From Flavobacteriaceae bacterium (lineage in GTDB: Bacteria; Bacteroidota; Bacteroidia; Flavobacteriales; Flavobacteriaceae), in contig JANTFW010000002.1 in the NCBI GenBank assembly GCA_024763245.1, positions 1 to 64,000 of the forward strand: a DNA stretch of 64,000 nt. The letters run 5' to 3'. Each line of letters starts with the position of its first letter. Position 1 is the stretch's first letter. Below, piece after piece: positions 56,401-64,000 of the stretch. A program made the position numbers and the translations under genes. A model generated the notes under the pieces. That model saw nothing but the letters and a program-made list of their open reading frames with translations. It did no database searches and was not told where the DNA came from.

Positions 56401-58566
56401 ATGGAAAAACAACAATTTTACTATGACAACAAAATTGTAAAACTATTTTTCTGGGCAACCGTGATATGGGGTGCTATCGGATTATTAGTTGGGCTTATGG
56501 TCGCTTTCTTATTTCTATTTCCCAATTACTTAACGTTTGGTATAGATATGCCATGGTTAAGTTTTGGACGTTTACGACCTTTACACACCAATGCGGCAAT
56601 TTTTGCCTTTGTTGGTAACGGTTTCTTTTTAGGGATGTATTACTCTATGCAACGTCTGTTGAAGACTCGTATGTATAGTGATTTTTTAAGCAAATTACAC
56701 TTTTGGGGCTGGCAACTTATTATTGTCTTAGCTGCTATTACCTTACCTTTAGGATATACATCTACCAAAGAATATGCTGAATTGGAATGGCCAATAGACG
56801 TATTAGTGGTACTTGTATGGGTAGTAATGGGTATCAATATGATTGGTACCTTAATCAAAAGACGCCAACGACATATTTATGTAGCCATTTGGTTTTACAT
56901 ATCTACGTTTGTTACCATAGCCATGTTATACATCTTTAATAACTTAGAGTTACCTGTAGCTATGAGTGGTATGAAAAGTTATTCTGTTTATGCTGGAGTT
57001 CAAGATGCAATGGTACAGTGGTGGTACGGTCATAATGCGGTAGCCTTTTTCTTAACCACTCCTATGTTAGGATTAATGTATTACTTTGTTCCTAAAGCGG
57101 CGAACAGACCTGTATATTCGTATCGATTATCTATTATCCACTTCTGGACATTAATCTTTATTTATATTTGGGCCGGTCCACACCATTTATTATATAGTGC
57201 TTTACCGGACTGGGCGCAAAACCTTGGTACCGTATTTTCTGTAATGATGATTTTCCCTTCATGGGGGGGTATGATTAATGGTTTATTAACCTTACGTGGA
57301 GCTTGGGATAAAGTTCGAGAAGATCCTATCCTAAAATTCTTTGTTGTTGCCATTACCGGTTATGGTATGGCCACTTTTGAAGGACCGATGTTATCTTTTA
57401 AAAACTTAAATGCCATCGCTCACTTTACAGATTGGATTGTAGGTCACGTTCATATTGGAACATTAGCTTGGAATGGCTTTATTATTGCCGGTATGCTATA
57501 TTGGTTGGCTAAAAAACTATATAAAACCGAATTGTATTCTACCAAATTAGCAAACTACCATTTTTGGATTGGAACTATCGGTATCTTATTTTATTCTATG
57601 CCTTTATATATTGCAGGATTTACACAAGCCTTCTTGTGGAAGCAATTTAACGATGCAGGTACTCTAGTTTATGGTAACTTCTTAGAAACAGTTACTCAGA
57701 TTATTCCAATGTACGCATTACGTGCTTTTGGAGGAACTTTATATTATACCGGTTTCTTAATGATGGTTTGGAATCTTTGGAAAACAGCCAAACAAGGTAG
57801 TGCTGTTGCTGATGAGTTAGCAGAAGTTGCTCCTCTTAAAGTGATTAGTGGAAAACGTGTGAAAGGAGAAAAATGGCACTCTTGGCTTGAAAGAAAAACC
57901 ATTTTATTTACAATCCTCGCTTTTATAGCTGTTGCTATTGGTGGTTTGGTTGAAATTGTACCCCTTTTATTGGTAGACTCAAATATCCCAAAAATTGCCA
58001 GTGTAAAACCTTACACTCCATTAGAATTAGAAGGTAGAGACATTTATATGCGTGAAGGTTGTAATAACTGTCACTCTCAAATGATTCGTCCATTTAGATC
58101 TGAAGTGGAACGTTATGGTGAATATTCAAAAGCCGGAGAATTTGTATACGATCATCCTTTCTTATGGGGTTCTAGACGTACCGGTCCGGATTTACACCGT
58201 ATTGGAGGTAAATACAACAACAATTGGCATTTTAACCATATGATGGATCCAAGTTTTACATCACCGGGAACTATTATGCCACGATATGGTTGGTTACATA
58301 AAAATGATTTGGACTACTCCACGATAGAAGAGAAGTTAAAAACATTAAGAGCTTTAGGTGTACCGTATACAGATAAGGAGATAGCCGGAGCAAAAGCAAG
58401 TGTTGTAGCTCAAGCTAAGGAAGTTGAAGCGGAACTGCACAACGATCCTGAATACGTTAAAAATTATGCAAATGCCAATATTCAAAATAAAGAAATTGTG
58501 GCATTAATTGCATACCTACAACGTTTAGGGACTGATATTAAAGCAAATAAAACCGCTCAAAAATAA
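56401..58566 (+). CDS. ccoNO: Fused cbb3 oxidase subunits I and II (CcoN–CcoO)
   Basis: 721 residues. Residues 1 to about 485 are CcoN: twelve or so membrane spans with haem and Cu-B histidines (LRPLHTNAA, WWYGHNAVAF, WAGPHHLLY, GHVHIGTLAW). After a basic linker and one membrane span (about 497-518), the CcoO part has one haem c site CNNCH (554-558), then MIRPFRSEVERYGEYS and PGTIMPRYGWL. The fusion is common in Bacteroidetes. It is the catalytic core of a high-affinity terminal oxidase. The stop overlaps the ccoQ ATG (TAATG). Confidence 0.96.
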   Translation: MEKQQFYYDNKIVKLFFWATVIWGAIGLLVGLMVAFLFLFPNYLTFGIDMPWLSFGRLRPLHTNAAIFAFVGNGFFLGMYYSMQRLLKTRMYSDFLSKLHFWGWQLIIVLAAITLPLGYTSTKEYAELEWPIDVLVVLVWVVMGINMIGTLIKRRQRHIYVAIWFYISTFVTIAMLYIFNNLELPVAMSGMKSYSVYAGVQDAMVQWWYGHNAVAFFLTTPMLGLMYYFVPKAANRPVYSYRLSIIHFWTLIFIYIWAGPHHLLYSALPDWAQNLGTVFSVMMIFPSWGGMINGLLTLRGAWDKVREDPILKFFVVAITGYGMATFEGPMLSFKNLNAIAHFTDWIVGHVHIGTLAWNGFIIAGMLYWLAKKLYKTELYSTKLANYHFWIGTIGILFYSMPLYIAGFTQAFLWKQFNDAGTLVYGNFLETVTQIIPMYALRAFGGTLYYTGFLMMVWNLWKTAKQGSAVADELAEVAPLKVISGKRVKGEKWHSWLERKTILFTILAFIAVAIGGLVEIVPLLLVDSNIPKIASVKPYTPLELEGRDIYMREGCNNCHSQMIRPFRSEVERYGEYSKAGEFVYDHPFLWGSRRTGPDLHRIGGKYNNNWHFNHMMDPSFTSPGTIMPRYGWLHKNDLDYSTIEEKLKTLRALGVPYTDKEIAGAKASVVAQAKEVEAELHNDPEYVKNYANANIQNKEIVALIAYLQRLGTDIKANKTAQK

Positions 58567-58748
58567 TGTTGCGATTTATTAAACATAACTTTGATAGTAT
58601 TGACGGTGTAGCGGTATACCCTATCGTTGCACTGCTTACTTTCTTTGCTGTTTTTGTTGTTATGCTTGTAATTGTGTTTAAAATGCGCAAAAAGTATATC
58701 GATGAAGTCAGTAATATACCTTTAGAAGAAGACGACAATATAAAATAA
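58566..58748 (+). CDS. ccoQ: cbb3 oxidase subunit CcoQ
   Basis: 60 residues with one membrane segment (about 15-38) and a charged tail (MRKKYIDEVSNIPLEEDD). Small stabilising subunit; identified mainly by place between ccoNO (1-base overlap) and ccoP (8-base gap). Confidence 0.82.
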   Translation: MLRFIKHNFDSIDGVAVYPIVALLTFFAVFVVMLVIVFKMRKKYIDEVSNIPLEEDDNIK

Positions 58749-58756
58749 CAAAAATT

Positions 58757-59452
58757 ATGAGTAATAACGAAAATATGAGCTTTTGGCAACGATTTATTAA
58801 GTCTATTACAAAAGCAAACGAATTAGGTCACGAAGAAGATGTGATGTTAGACCATGACTATGATGGGATCAAGGAATTAGATAATGTTCTTCCTCCTTGG
58901 TGGCTTTATGGCTTTTATATTACAATTGCCATCTCTGTATTCTACTATATTGCAATATATATATTAGGTTGGTATGGACAAGAAGATGAGTATAAAGCTG
59001 AGCTTAAAGCCTACCAAGCCAAAGTTGCTAAATACAAAAAAGAACACCCTGAGCTCTACAAAACTGAGAACTTAGTGGCTTTTACCGATGCGCAAAGCCT
59101 TGCAAAAGGGAAAGAACTTTTTGCAACTAAAACTTGTACTGCTTGTCATTTACCCGATGGTGGAGGTAGTATTGGACCAAACCTTACCGATGATTATTGG
59201 ATTTTAGGAGGCGGATTCCAAAATGTATTTAACACCATTAGTAAAGGAGGACGACCCGGCAAAGGGATGGTTGCTTGGGAAAAAACTATTTCTCAAGAAG
59301 ACCGTCAACTACTTGCAAGTTATGTGCTATCCTTAAGAGGCACAAAACCTGCAACTCCAAAAGCACCAGAGGGAGATTTATGGGATGGTGACAAAAAAGT
59401 AGAAACAAATAATGCTACAGAACCTGCTGAAGAAAAACCAGCAGAAGAATAG
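58757..59452 (+). CDS. ccoP: cbb3 oxidase subunit III CcoP (single haem)
   Basis: 231 residues. The N-terminal CcoP domain (DGIKELDNVLPPWWLYGFYITI) with one membrane segment (about 57-75), then one cytochrome c domain with CTACH (Cys127) and Met in GKGMVAWE. Proteobacterial CcoP has two haem c groups; here only one CxxCH is present. A charged Glu-rich tail follows. Terminator 20 bases after. Confidence 0.93.
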   Translation: MSNNENMSFWQRFIKSITKANELGHEEDVMLDHDYDGIKELDNVLPPWWLYGFYITIAISVFYYIAIYILGWYGQEDEYKAELKAYQAKVAKYKKEHPELYKTENLVAFTDAQSLAKGKELFATKTCTACHLPDGGGSIGPNLTDDYWILGGGFQNVFNTISKGGRPGKGMVAWEKTISQEDRQLLASYVLSLRGTKPATPKAPEGDLWDGDKKVETNNATEPAEEKPAEE

Positions 59453-59472
59453 AATTACTTATATTCGATTAC

Positions 59473-59504
59473 AAAGAGCCATAAAAAATTATGGCTCTTT
59501 TTTT
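59473..59504 (+). terminator. Terminator after ccoP
   Basis: Arms AAAGAGCCATAA (59473-59484) and TTATGGCTCTTT (59489-59500) with loop AAAA and further T residues. It separates ccoSNOQP from ccoG. Confidence 0.9.
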
Positions 59505-59511
59505 GTAACTT

Positions 59512-59525
59512 GTAACAACTGTTAC
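59512..59525 (+). promoter_or_regulatory. Perfect dyad upstream of ccoG
   Basis: GTAACA-AC-TGTTAC. Its centre is about 40 bases before the start predicted from TAATTTCG (59547-59554), an approximate -7 element. Position suggests an activator site different from the FNR-like boxes. Confidence 0.45.
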
Positions 59526-59581
59526 GACATACTTATTAAAAAATTGTAATTTCGCAGTTTAAAACTACAATTTATAAAACT

Positions 59582-61000
59582 ATGAGCGCCCAAGAGCAAA
59601 AATCATTTAGAGATTCCATTGCAACCATAGATGAAAGTGGACACAGAAATTTTATTCATCCCAAAAAACCTAAAGGAAAATTCTATAACTACAGAACTTG
59701 GCTTAGTTGGGTACTTTTAGCCATTTTTATTGTTATTCCCTTTATAAAAATAAAAGGAAATCAATTTCTTCTTTTTAATGTGGTAGATCGCCAATTTAAT
59801 ATTCTAGGATACCCCTTCTTTCCACAAGACTTCCATCTACTCGCCATTGGAATTGGTTTATCCGTTGTATTTATTATTCTATTTACTGTTATTTTTGGTA
59901 GAATTTTTTGTGGATGGCTTTGCCCTCAGACCATTTTTATGGAAATGGTTTTTAGAAAAATTGAATTTGCCATAGAAGGTGATAGAGCCAAACAAATGAA
60001 ACTGGAAAAACAAGCTTGGAATAAAGAAAAGATATTTAAAAAAGGTCTAAAATGGACTATTTTCTTTATTATTTCTTTCTTTATCAGTAATTTATTTCTA
60101 GCCTATGTTATTGGTAGTGACGAATTATTGCTTTATATACGTGAAGGCATTGGCAAACACTTACGTACTTTTATTATCCTTCTGGTTTTTACAGGTGTCT
60201 TTTACTTTGTTTTTGCTTGGTTTAGAGAACAAGTATGTATAATAGTTTGTCCTTACGGTAGACTTCAAGGTGTACTTTTAGACAACAAATCTATCAATGT
60301 TGCTTATGATTTTGTAAGAGGGGAAGGCGAAAAGGGACGTGGGAAATATAAAAAATCGGAAGATAGAGCTGCTTCAGGACATGGCGATTGTATTGACTGT
60401 AAACAGTGTATTGCCGTTTGTCCAACCGGTATTGACATTAGGAATGGAACCCAGCTTGAATGTATAAACTGTACTGCCTGTATTGATGCTTGTGACTCGA
60501 TGATGGAAAGTGTTGGTTTTGAAAAAGGACTCATACGTTATGCCTCTGAAGATGATATTGAAAAAGGTGAAAAATTCAAATTTAACACCAGACATTGGTT
60601 TTATACTTTTGTTCTTACCGTACTTACCGCTTTATTAATCGGTTTGATTATGCTAAGAGGAAATGTTGAAACTACTTTATTGAGATTACCGGGTCAAATG
60701 TATCAAACAGAAGGTGAAAAGATTACTAATATTTATACCTATAAAGTAATTAATAAATCTAGGGAAACCTTAAAAGATATTACATTTAAAGTCCTTTCCC
60801 ATAAAGGTAGCATCAAATATATTGGAGCTCAAGACTTTGATGTTCCAGAAAAGGAACAAGCATCTGGCACCTTATTTATAAGTATTGATAGGAAAGACCT
60901 ACATTCTCGCAAAGAACCTATAAAAGTAGGTGTCTTTGAGGGAGAAAAGTTAATTGAAGAAATTAGCACAAACTTTCCGGGTCCAATGGTTATTAAATAA
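59582..61000 (+). CDS. ccoG: Cytochrome c oxidase accessory protein CcoG
   Basis: 472 residues, a membrane polyferredoxin (RdxA/FixG family). Five or so membrane segments; CGWLCPQTIFMEMVFRKIE and CIIVCPYGRLQG in the membrane part; two 4Fe-4S ferredoxin motifs CIDCKQCIAVCP and CINCTACIDACD; and a C-terminal immunoglobulin-like IG-FixG domain (about 365-472). Thought to reduce Cu for oxidase assembly. Has its own control region after the ccoP terminator. The FixH and CcoH genes that often follow are absent; a terminator follows. Confidence 0.94.
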   Translation: MSAQEQKSFRDSIATIDESGHRNFIHPKKPKGKFYNYRTWLSWVLLAIFIVIPFIKIKGNQFLLFNVVDRQFNILGYPFFPQDFHLLAIGIGLSVVFIILFTVIFGRIFCGWLCPQTIFMEMVFRKIEFAIEGDRAKQMKLEKQAWNKEKIFKKGLKWTIFFIISFFISNLFLAYVIGSDELLLYIREGIGKHLRTFIILLVFTGVFYFVFAWFREQVCIIVCPYGRLQGVLLDNKSINVAYDFVRGEGEKGRGKYKKSEDRAASGHGDCIDCKQCIAVCPTGIDIRNGTQLECINCTACIDACDSMMESVGFEKGLIRYASEDDIEKGEKFKFNTRHWFYTFVLTVLTALLIGLIMLRGNVETTLLRLPGQMYQTEGEKITNIYTYKVINKSRETLKDITFKVLSHKGSIKYIGAQDFDVPEKEQASGTLFISIDRKDLHSRKEPIKVGVFEGEKLIEEISTNFPGPMVIK

Positions 61001-61019
61001 AAAATATGTTGAAATATAC

Positions 61020-61054
61020 ACCCCTCTTTCACTATTTGTAAGAGGGGTTTTTTC
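61020..61054 (+). terminator. Terminator of ccoG
   Basis: Arms ACCCCTCTT (61020-61028) and AAGAGGGGT (61040-61048) with T residues after, 20 bases past the stop codon and just before the convergent gene's end. Confidence 0.88.
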
Positions 61055-61060
61055 TTTTTA

Positions 61061-62914
61061 TTATTTTCCTAAAAATCGAGTTTCCGCTTCTCTTAGAAGG
61101 TTCAATGCCTTATAATCAAACACTGTGTTTTTCCTTTTAATATCATTTCTTTGGTAGCTTGTAAAAGAGATTCCATTGGTATAAACATTAGCCCCGACTA
61201 CATAAGCTTTATCTACATAGCTCGAAATTATAAAACCCCTATCCTCATTTGGTAGATGTAGCAAATCATTACCTGAACTAAAATCAGTTACCTTATTTTG
61301 AACTCCTAAAACCCAATACAGTATAGTAGGTACAAAATCTATATGTCCGGAAGGAGTTGTAATCTCTTTATAAACCGTTGAATCGGGAAGTTTTAATAAA
61401 AAGGGAACACTAGTTTGATATTGGGTAAAATTACTACCATGTCCCCAATAGCCTTCTTTATTATCATTAAATTCCTCTCCGTGATCCGAACTAACCACAA
61501 TAAGGGTATTATCAAAAGTTTCTTGATCTTTGAGTACGTCTAAAATCTCCTCAAATAGTGAATCAACATAATGTAATGAGTTTTTATAATCATTGACAAA
61601 AGGGGTTGCATCAATATCTTTATCAAAAATAAATCCTTCACTATTACTTGGTACCGGTAAAAATAACTCGTGTTCTTTTGGATAATTATAGTTGTGATGC
61701 GATGCATTGAGAAAAACAAATTTAAACCACGGCTTTTGCAAGCTATCGGTTTGGATATCTTTTTTTAGTAAATCAACTACATATCTATCGTTTTCAACAG
61801 CCGATAAACTTTTTTGGTAATGGTATTTTGAATCCTTAATAGCACCAAAAAACATCGCTTTTAAAGCAAATCGATCTAAATTTGAAGGGGTGTACACCGC
61901 AATATCATATCCTTGATCTTGTAAAGCCTTTGTCAAGATACTTTGGTTTTCAAAAGGATCAGCTTGTGCATACGATAAATAAGAAGGATGCAAACCGTAC
62001 ATCAATCCAAAAAGTCCGGAAACCGTTACATTTCCGGTACTCGTATGATGTAGATAATTATAGGTGTTTCTTGAAAAATTATAAATATGAGGCGTTACCT
62101 TAGGGGTCATCATATCAGACCGCCAACTCTCCGTTAAAAAAACCAGTATATTCGGTTTTTGTTTACTTGTATCCGTAAATTGTAATGGGGCACTTGGGTA
62201 CTTAAAAATAGCATCCTTGGATGCTGTACTCCGCAAAAGGTCTTTAGCTTTTTTATCAGCATTATAAACGGGTTTGGGAAAATACTGAGGAAATCTCTTT
62301 TGCAAATCTTGTACAAGGCTATGTGAAATAGTTGGGAAATAATACGGAAAATAGGGGGTATATTTTGTAATGTCTTTTTTGTTGTAATCATATGCCCAGA
62401 TATGAATGAATTGTCCTAATAAGAAGAGTGTTAAAATGGCACTATTAATCCAAATAAGACTAAACTTTTTCTTAGCCAAGGCCAGCTTATACATCCAAAC
62501 ATTAAAAGCAATCAATACTAAACCGGCAAAGACCGCAACTAACAACATAATCGTTGATAAACCTATCCCTTGAAAATCGTGAACTAACATATTGACAAAC
62601 ATCATATCAATATGAAATCTATAAATCCTAAAAACAAAAATATCGGATAGTAAAAATATATCGAATAATGCTTTGGGTACTACCAATAAATAAGTCGAAT
62701 ATCTAGAAAGACCTAGTGGAGAAAACAGTAGTGTAATTAGTACTAATATCACATAATAATAGGTCGGTATAGCTACTACATATACCAATGAACGAAAGGT
62801 ATCAATCCCATCGGTTTGTAGATAAAATACTCCTAACAAAACGAATGTCAAAGCAAAACTAAATACAAAAAAACGAAATATCTTCCCTAGCACTTTAAAA
62901 AGTCTATGCATCAT
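61061..62914 (-). CDS. YejM/LtaS-like membrane sulfatase-fold protein
   Basis: 617 residues. Five N-terminal membrane segments (about 10-30, 42-64, 75-95, 118-138 and 150-172), then an alkaline phosphatase/sulfatase-fold periplasmic domain (about 245-560). It resembles E. coli YejM (PbgA/LapC) in layout and local segments (FRIYRFHIDMMFVNMLVHD, TGNVTVSGLFGLMYGLHPSYL). Unlike YejM it keeps LtaS-type catalytic residues: Glu262 (LTESW), Thr297 (GNVTVSG) and Asp477-His478 (SSDHGEEF). It may therefore be an active phosphotransferase or hydrolase on an envelope lipid rather than only a sensor. Isolated, convergent to ccoG. Confidence 0.85.
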   Translation of the reverse strand: MMHRLFKVLGKIFRFFVFSFALTFVLLGVFYLQTDGIDTFRSLVYVVAIPTYYYVILVLITLLFSPLGLSRYSTYLLVVPKALFDIFLLSDIFVFRIYRFHIDMMFVNMLVHDFQGIGLSTIMLLVAVFAGLVLIAFNVWMYKLALAKKKFSLIWINSAILTLFLLGQFIHIWAYDYNKKDITKYTPYFPYYFPTISHSLVQDLQKRFPQYFPKPVYNADKKAKDLLRSTASKDAIFKYPSAPLQFTDTSKQKPNILVFLTESWRSDMMTPKVTPHIYNFSRNTYNYLHHTSTGNVTVSGLFGLMYGLHPSYLSYAQADPFENQSILTKALQDQGYDIAVYTPSNLDRFALKAMFFGAIKDSKYHYQKSLSAVENDRYVVDLLKKDIQTDSLQKPWFKFVFLNASHHNYNYPKEHELFLPVPSNSEGFIFDKDIDATPFVNDYKNSLHYVDSLFEEILDVLKDQETFDNTLIVVSSDHGEEFNDNKEGYWGHGSNFTQYQTSVPFLLKLPDSTVYKEITTPSGHIDFVPTILYWVLGVQNKVTDFSSGNDLLHLPNEDRGFIISSYVDKAYVVGANVYTNGISFTSYQRNDIKRKNTVFDYKALNLLREAETRFLGK

Positions 62915-62962
62915 ACTATTTAAAAAATCAAAAATAGTATAAATAAACAGGATTTTATAGGT

Positions 62963-64000
62963 TTATAATTCAAATTTATAGGTAATACCTCCTAAAACTT
63001 GTAAACCTTGTACGGGATAGTTATAAAATCGTTTATACTTGGTGCTTAGTAAATTACTAACCTTGGCAAAAGCCGATAAGCGATTGGTAAACATATACGC
63101 TAATTCTGCATTGAGGTCTACATAAACACCAAGGTCTACCTTATAATCTTCCGGTGCAAAGGTCATAATACCATAAGGAACTTCTACATCCCAACGTTTA
63201 TCTACCATAAACAATTTGGCGGCTCCTACCCATTTATGGGCGTGATAATCGGCGAATAAGGTTGTCTTAAGATTGGGCAAGTTCCAAGCTTCTAACTCCA
63301 CATCTGTATTGTACAAGGCATAATTTACATTACCCCCAAAGGTAAACTCTTTTGAAAAATCAATGGCTAATTCGCCAAACAAACCAAGGGTTTTAACATC
63401 ATCATAATGCACACCATAGGAGTTACCCAGTTCATAACTTTCATTGACGGCACTACTACCATCAGATTTAATTCTATTGAGCATAAACAGGGGTTTGTTG
63501 CGTTCATCTGCATAAGAACCTTTAAATAAATAATTAATATTACTCGCCAATTTTCCTTTTATCCCTGCAGAAATTCGATACTTTTCATCTGTTGGAGTAC
63601 TGTAAAGTGTAGGCGAAACAAACGGATTGTCTTTGGTAAAATCTTGGTAGCTATTAAAATGTAATCCACCCGTTGCATTAGCAAATACCGTCAGAACCTC
63701 TTCGATAAGTTGGTAGGATATAGCTACGTTAGGGTAGGCTTTAAATTCATTGTTAGTATTTTCAAAATCCAGCGCATAGTATAGTTTTGCTCCCAAGTCA
63801 ATTCTAAGATTTTCACGCAATACTTCAAAATTAGGCGTTACCCCCAAATTTAGATAGCTATAAGAAATAGCGGAACTGTTTTCATAATTTCTATCCATTG
63901 AACCGTTTAGAAAATCTACATCAAACTTAAAACTAATTAACTCCGATGAAATGGGCATTTCAAAAACAGGCTGTACACTAAAATGTGTTTCCCCACTTTT
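62963..64000 (-). CDS. TonB-dependent-receptor-like outer-membrane barrel, 3' part
   Basis: The frame is open to the right edge of the window, so the start is missing; about 345 codons are visible. Alternating hydrophobic strands (for example LRIDLGAKLYYALDF and INYLFKGSYADERN) and the closing VLGGITYKFEL with C-terminal hydrophobic residue mark an outer-membrane beta-barrel of TonB-dependent-receptor type. The plug, which would be decisive, is outside. It ends 49 bases before the YejM-like gene's start on the same strand. Confidence 0.75.
   Translation of the reverse strand, partial: KSGETHFSVQPVFEMPISSELISFKFDVDFLNGSMDRNYENSSAISYSYLNLGVTPNFEVLRENLRIDLGAKLYYALDFENTNNEFKAYPNVAISYQLIEEVLTVFANATGGLHFNSYQDFTKDNPFVSPTLYSTPTDEKYRISAGIKGKLASNINYLFKGSYADERNKPLFMLNRIKSDGSSAVNESYELGNSYGVHYDDVKTLGLFGELAIDFSKEFTFGGNVNYALYNTDVELEAWNLPNLKTTLFADYHAHKWVGAAKLFMVDKRWDVEVPYGIMTFAPEDYKVDLGVYVDLNAELAYMFTNRLSAFAKVSNLLSTKYKRFYNYPVQGLQVLGGITYKFEL

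Overview
The window is a gene-dense, AT-rich chromosomal segment of a member of the Bacteroidetes, almost certainly Flavobacteriia. Support comes from gliding genes gldF/gldG, a PorP/SprF–OmpA pair of the type IX secretion/gliding type, TonB-dependent receptors with carboxypeptidase-regulatory-like N termini, an S46 dipeptidyl peptidase, a fused CcoN–CcoO cbb3 oxidase subunit, and promoters of the Bacteroidetes form TTTG-N19-TAnnTTTG. There are almost no Shine-Dalgarno (SD) sequences. The one striking exception is rpsU. No phage, insertion sequence, CRISPR array or defence island was seen; this is core genome.

Layout. 1–2917: end of an S46 peptidase, two tRNA-Pro genes and a subtilase lipoprotein. 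2943–7468 (minus): phoH followed by a three-subunit acyl-CoA (probably propionyl-CoA) carboxylase. 7600–11117 (plus): S-adenosylmethionine hydrolase family protein, monooxygenase-fold protein, gldF, gldG. 11195–15668 (minus): MFS transporter and a large Oar-like TonB-dependent receptor. 15790–19289 (minus): rpsF-rpsR-rplI and a MutS2 protein without Smr domain. 19405–25095: ung (plus), then an M90 peptidase, the NAD(P)HX repair enzyme, a DUF2461 protein and a BtuB-like receptor (all minus).

25215–40318 (minus) is the translation/transcription core. In transcription order it reads rpsU, xerC, hpf, tRNA-Thr/Tyr/Gly/Thr, tuf, tRNA-Trp, secE, nusG, rplK, rplA, rplJ, rplL, rpoB, rpoC and a DUF3467 gene. 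40523–49179 (plus): porP-type gene, ompA-type gene, anmK, nhaD, an exbB-exbD-tonB-folC cluster and two tRNA-Val genes. 49336–51044 (minus): umuDC. 51177–52915: an ABC exporter. 52916–61000: an FNR-like regulator divergent from the cbb3 oxidase cluster ccoI-ccoS-ccoNO-ccoQ-ccoP-ccoG, with FNR-like dyads in front of ccoI and ccoS. 61061–64000 (minus): a YejM/LtaS-like membrane phosphotransferase-fold protein and the 3' part of an outer-membrane receptor gene.

How the parts connect. bS6, bS18 and bS21, which in Flavobacterium hide the anti-SD of 16S rRNA, are all encoded here, and rpsU itself carries a near-complete SD, as expected for autoregulation. The respiratory cluster looks like a self-contained low-oxygen module with its own regulator and sites. 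Several starts (xerC, anmK) lie directly on the upstream gene's terminator, and some highly expressed genes use unusual starts (rpoB with TTG). No clearly new multigene system was found. The most promising leads are the FNR-like/cbb3 circuit, the YejM-shaped protein with LtaS-type catalytic residues, and the RNA structures in the tuf–rpoB region.
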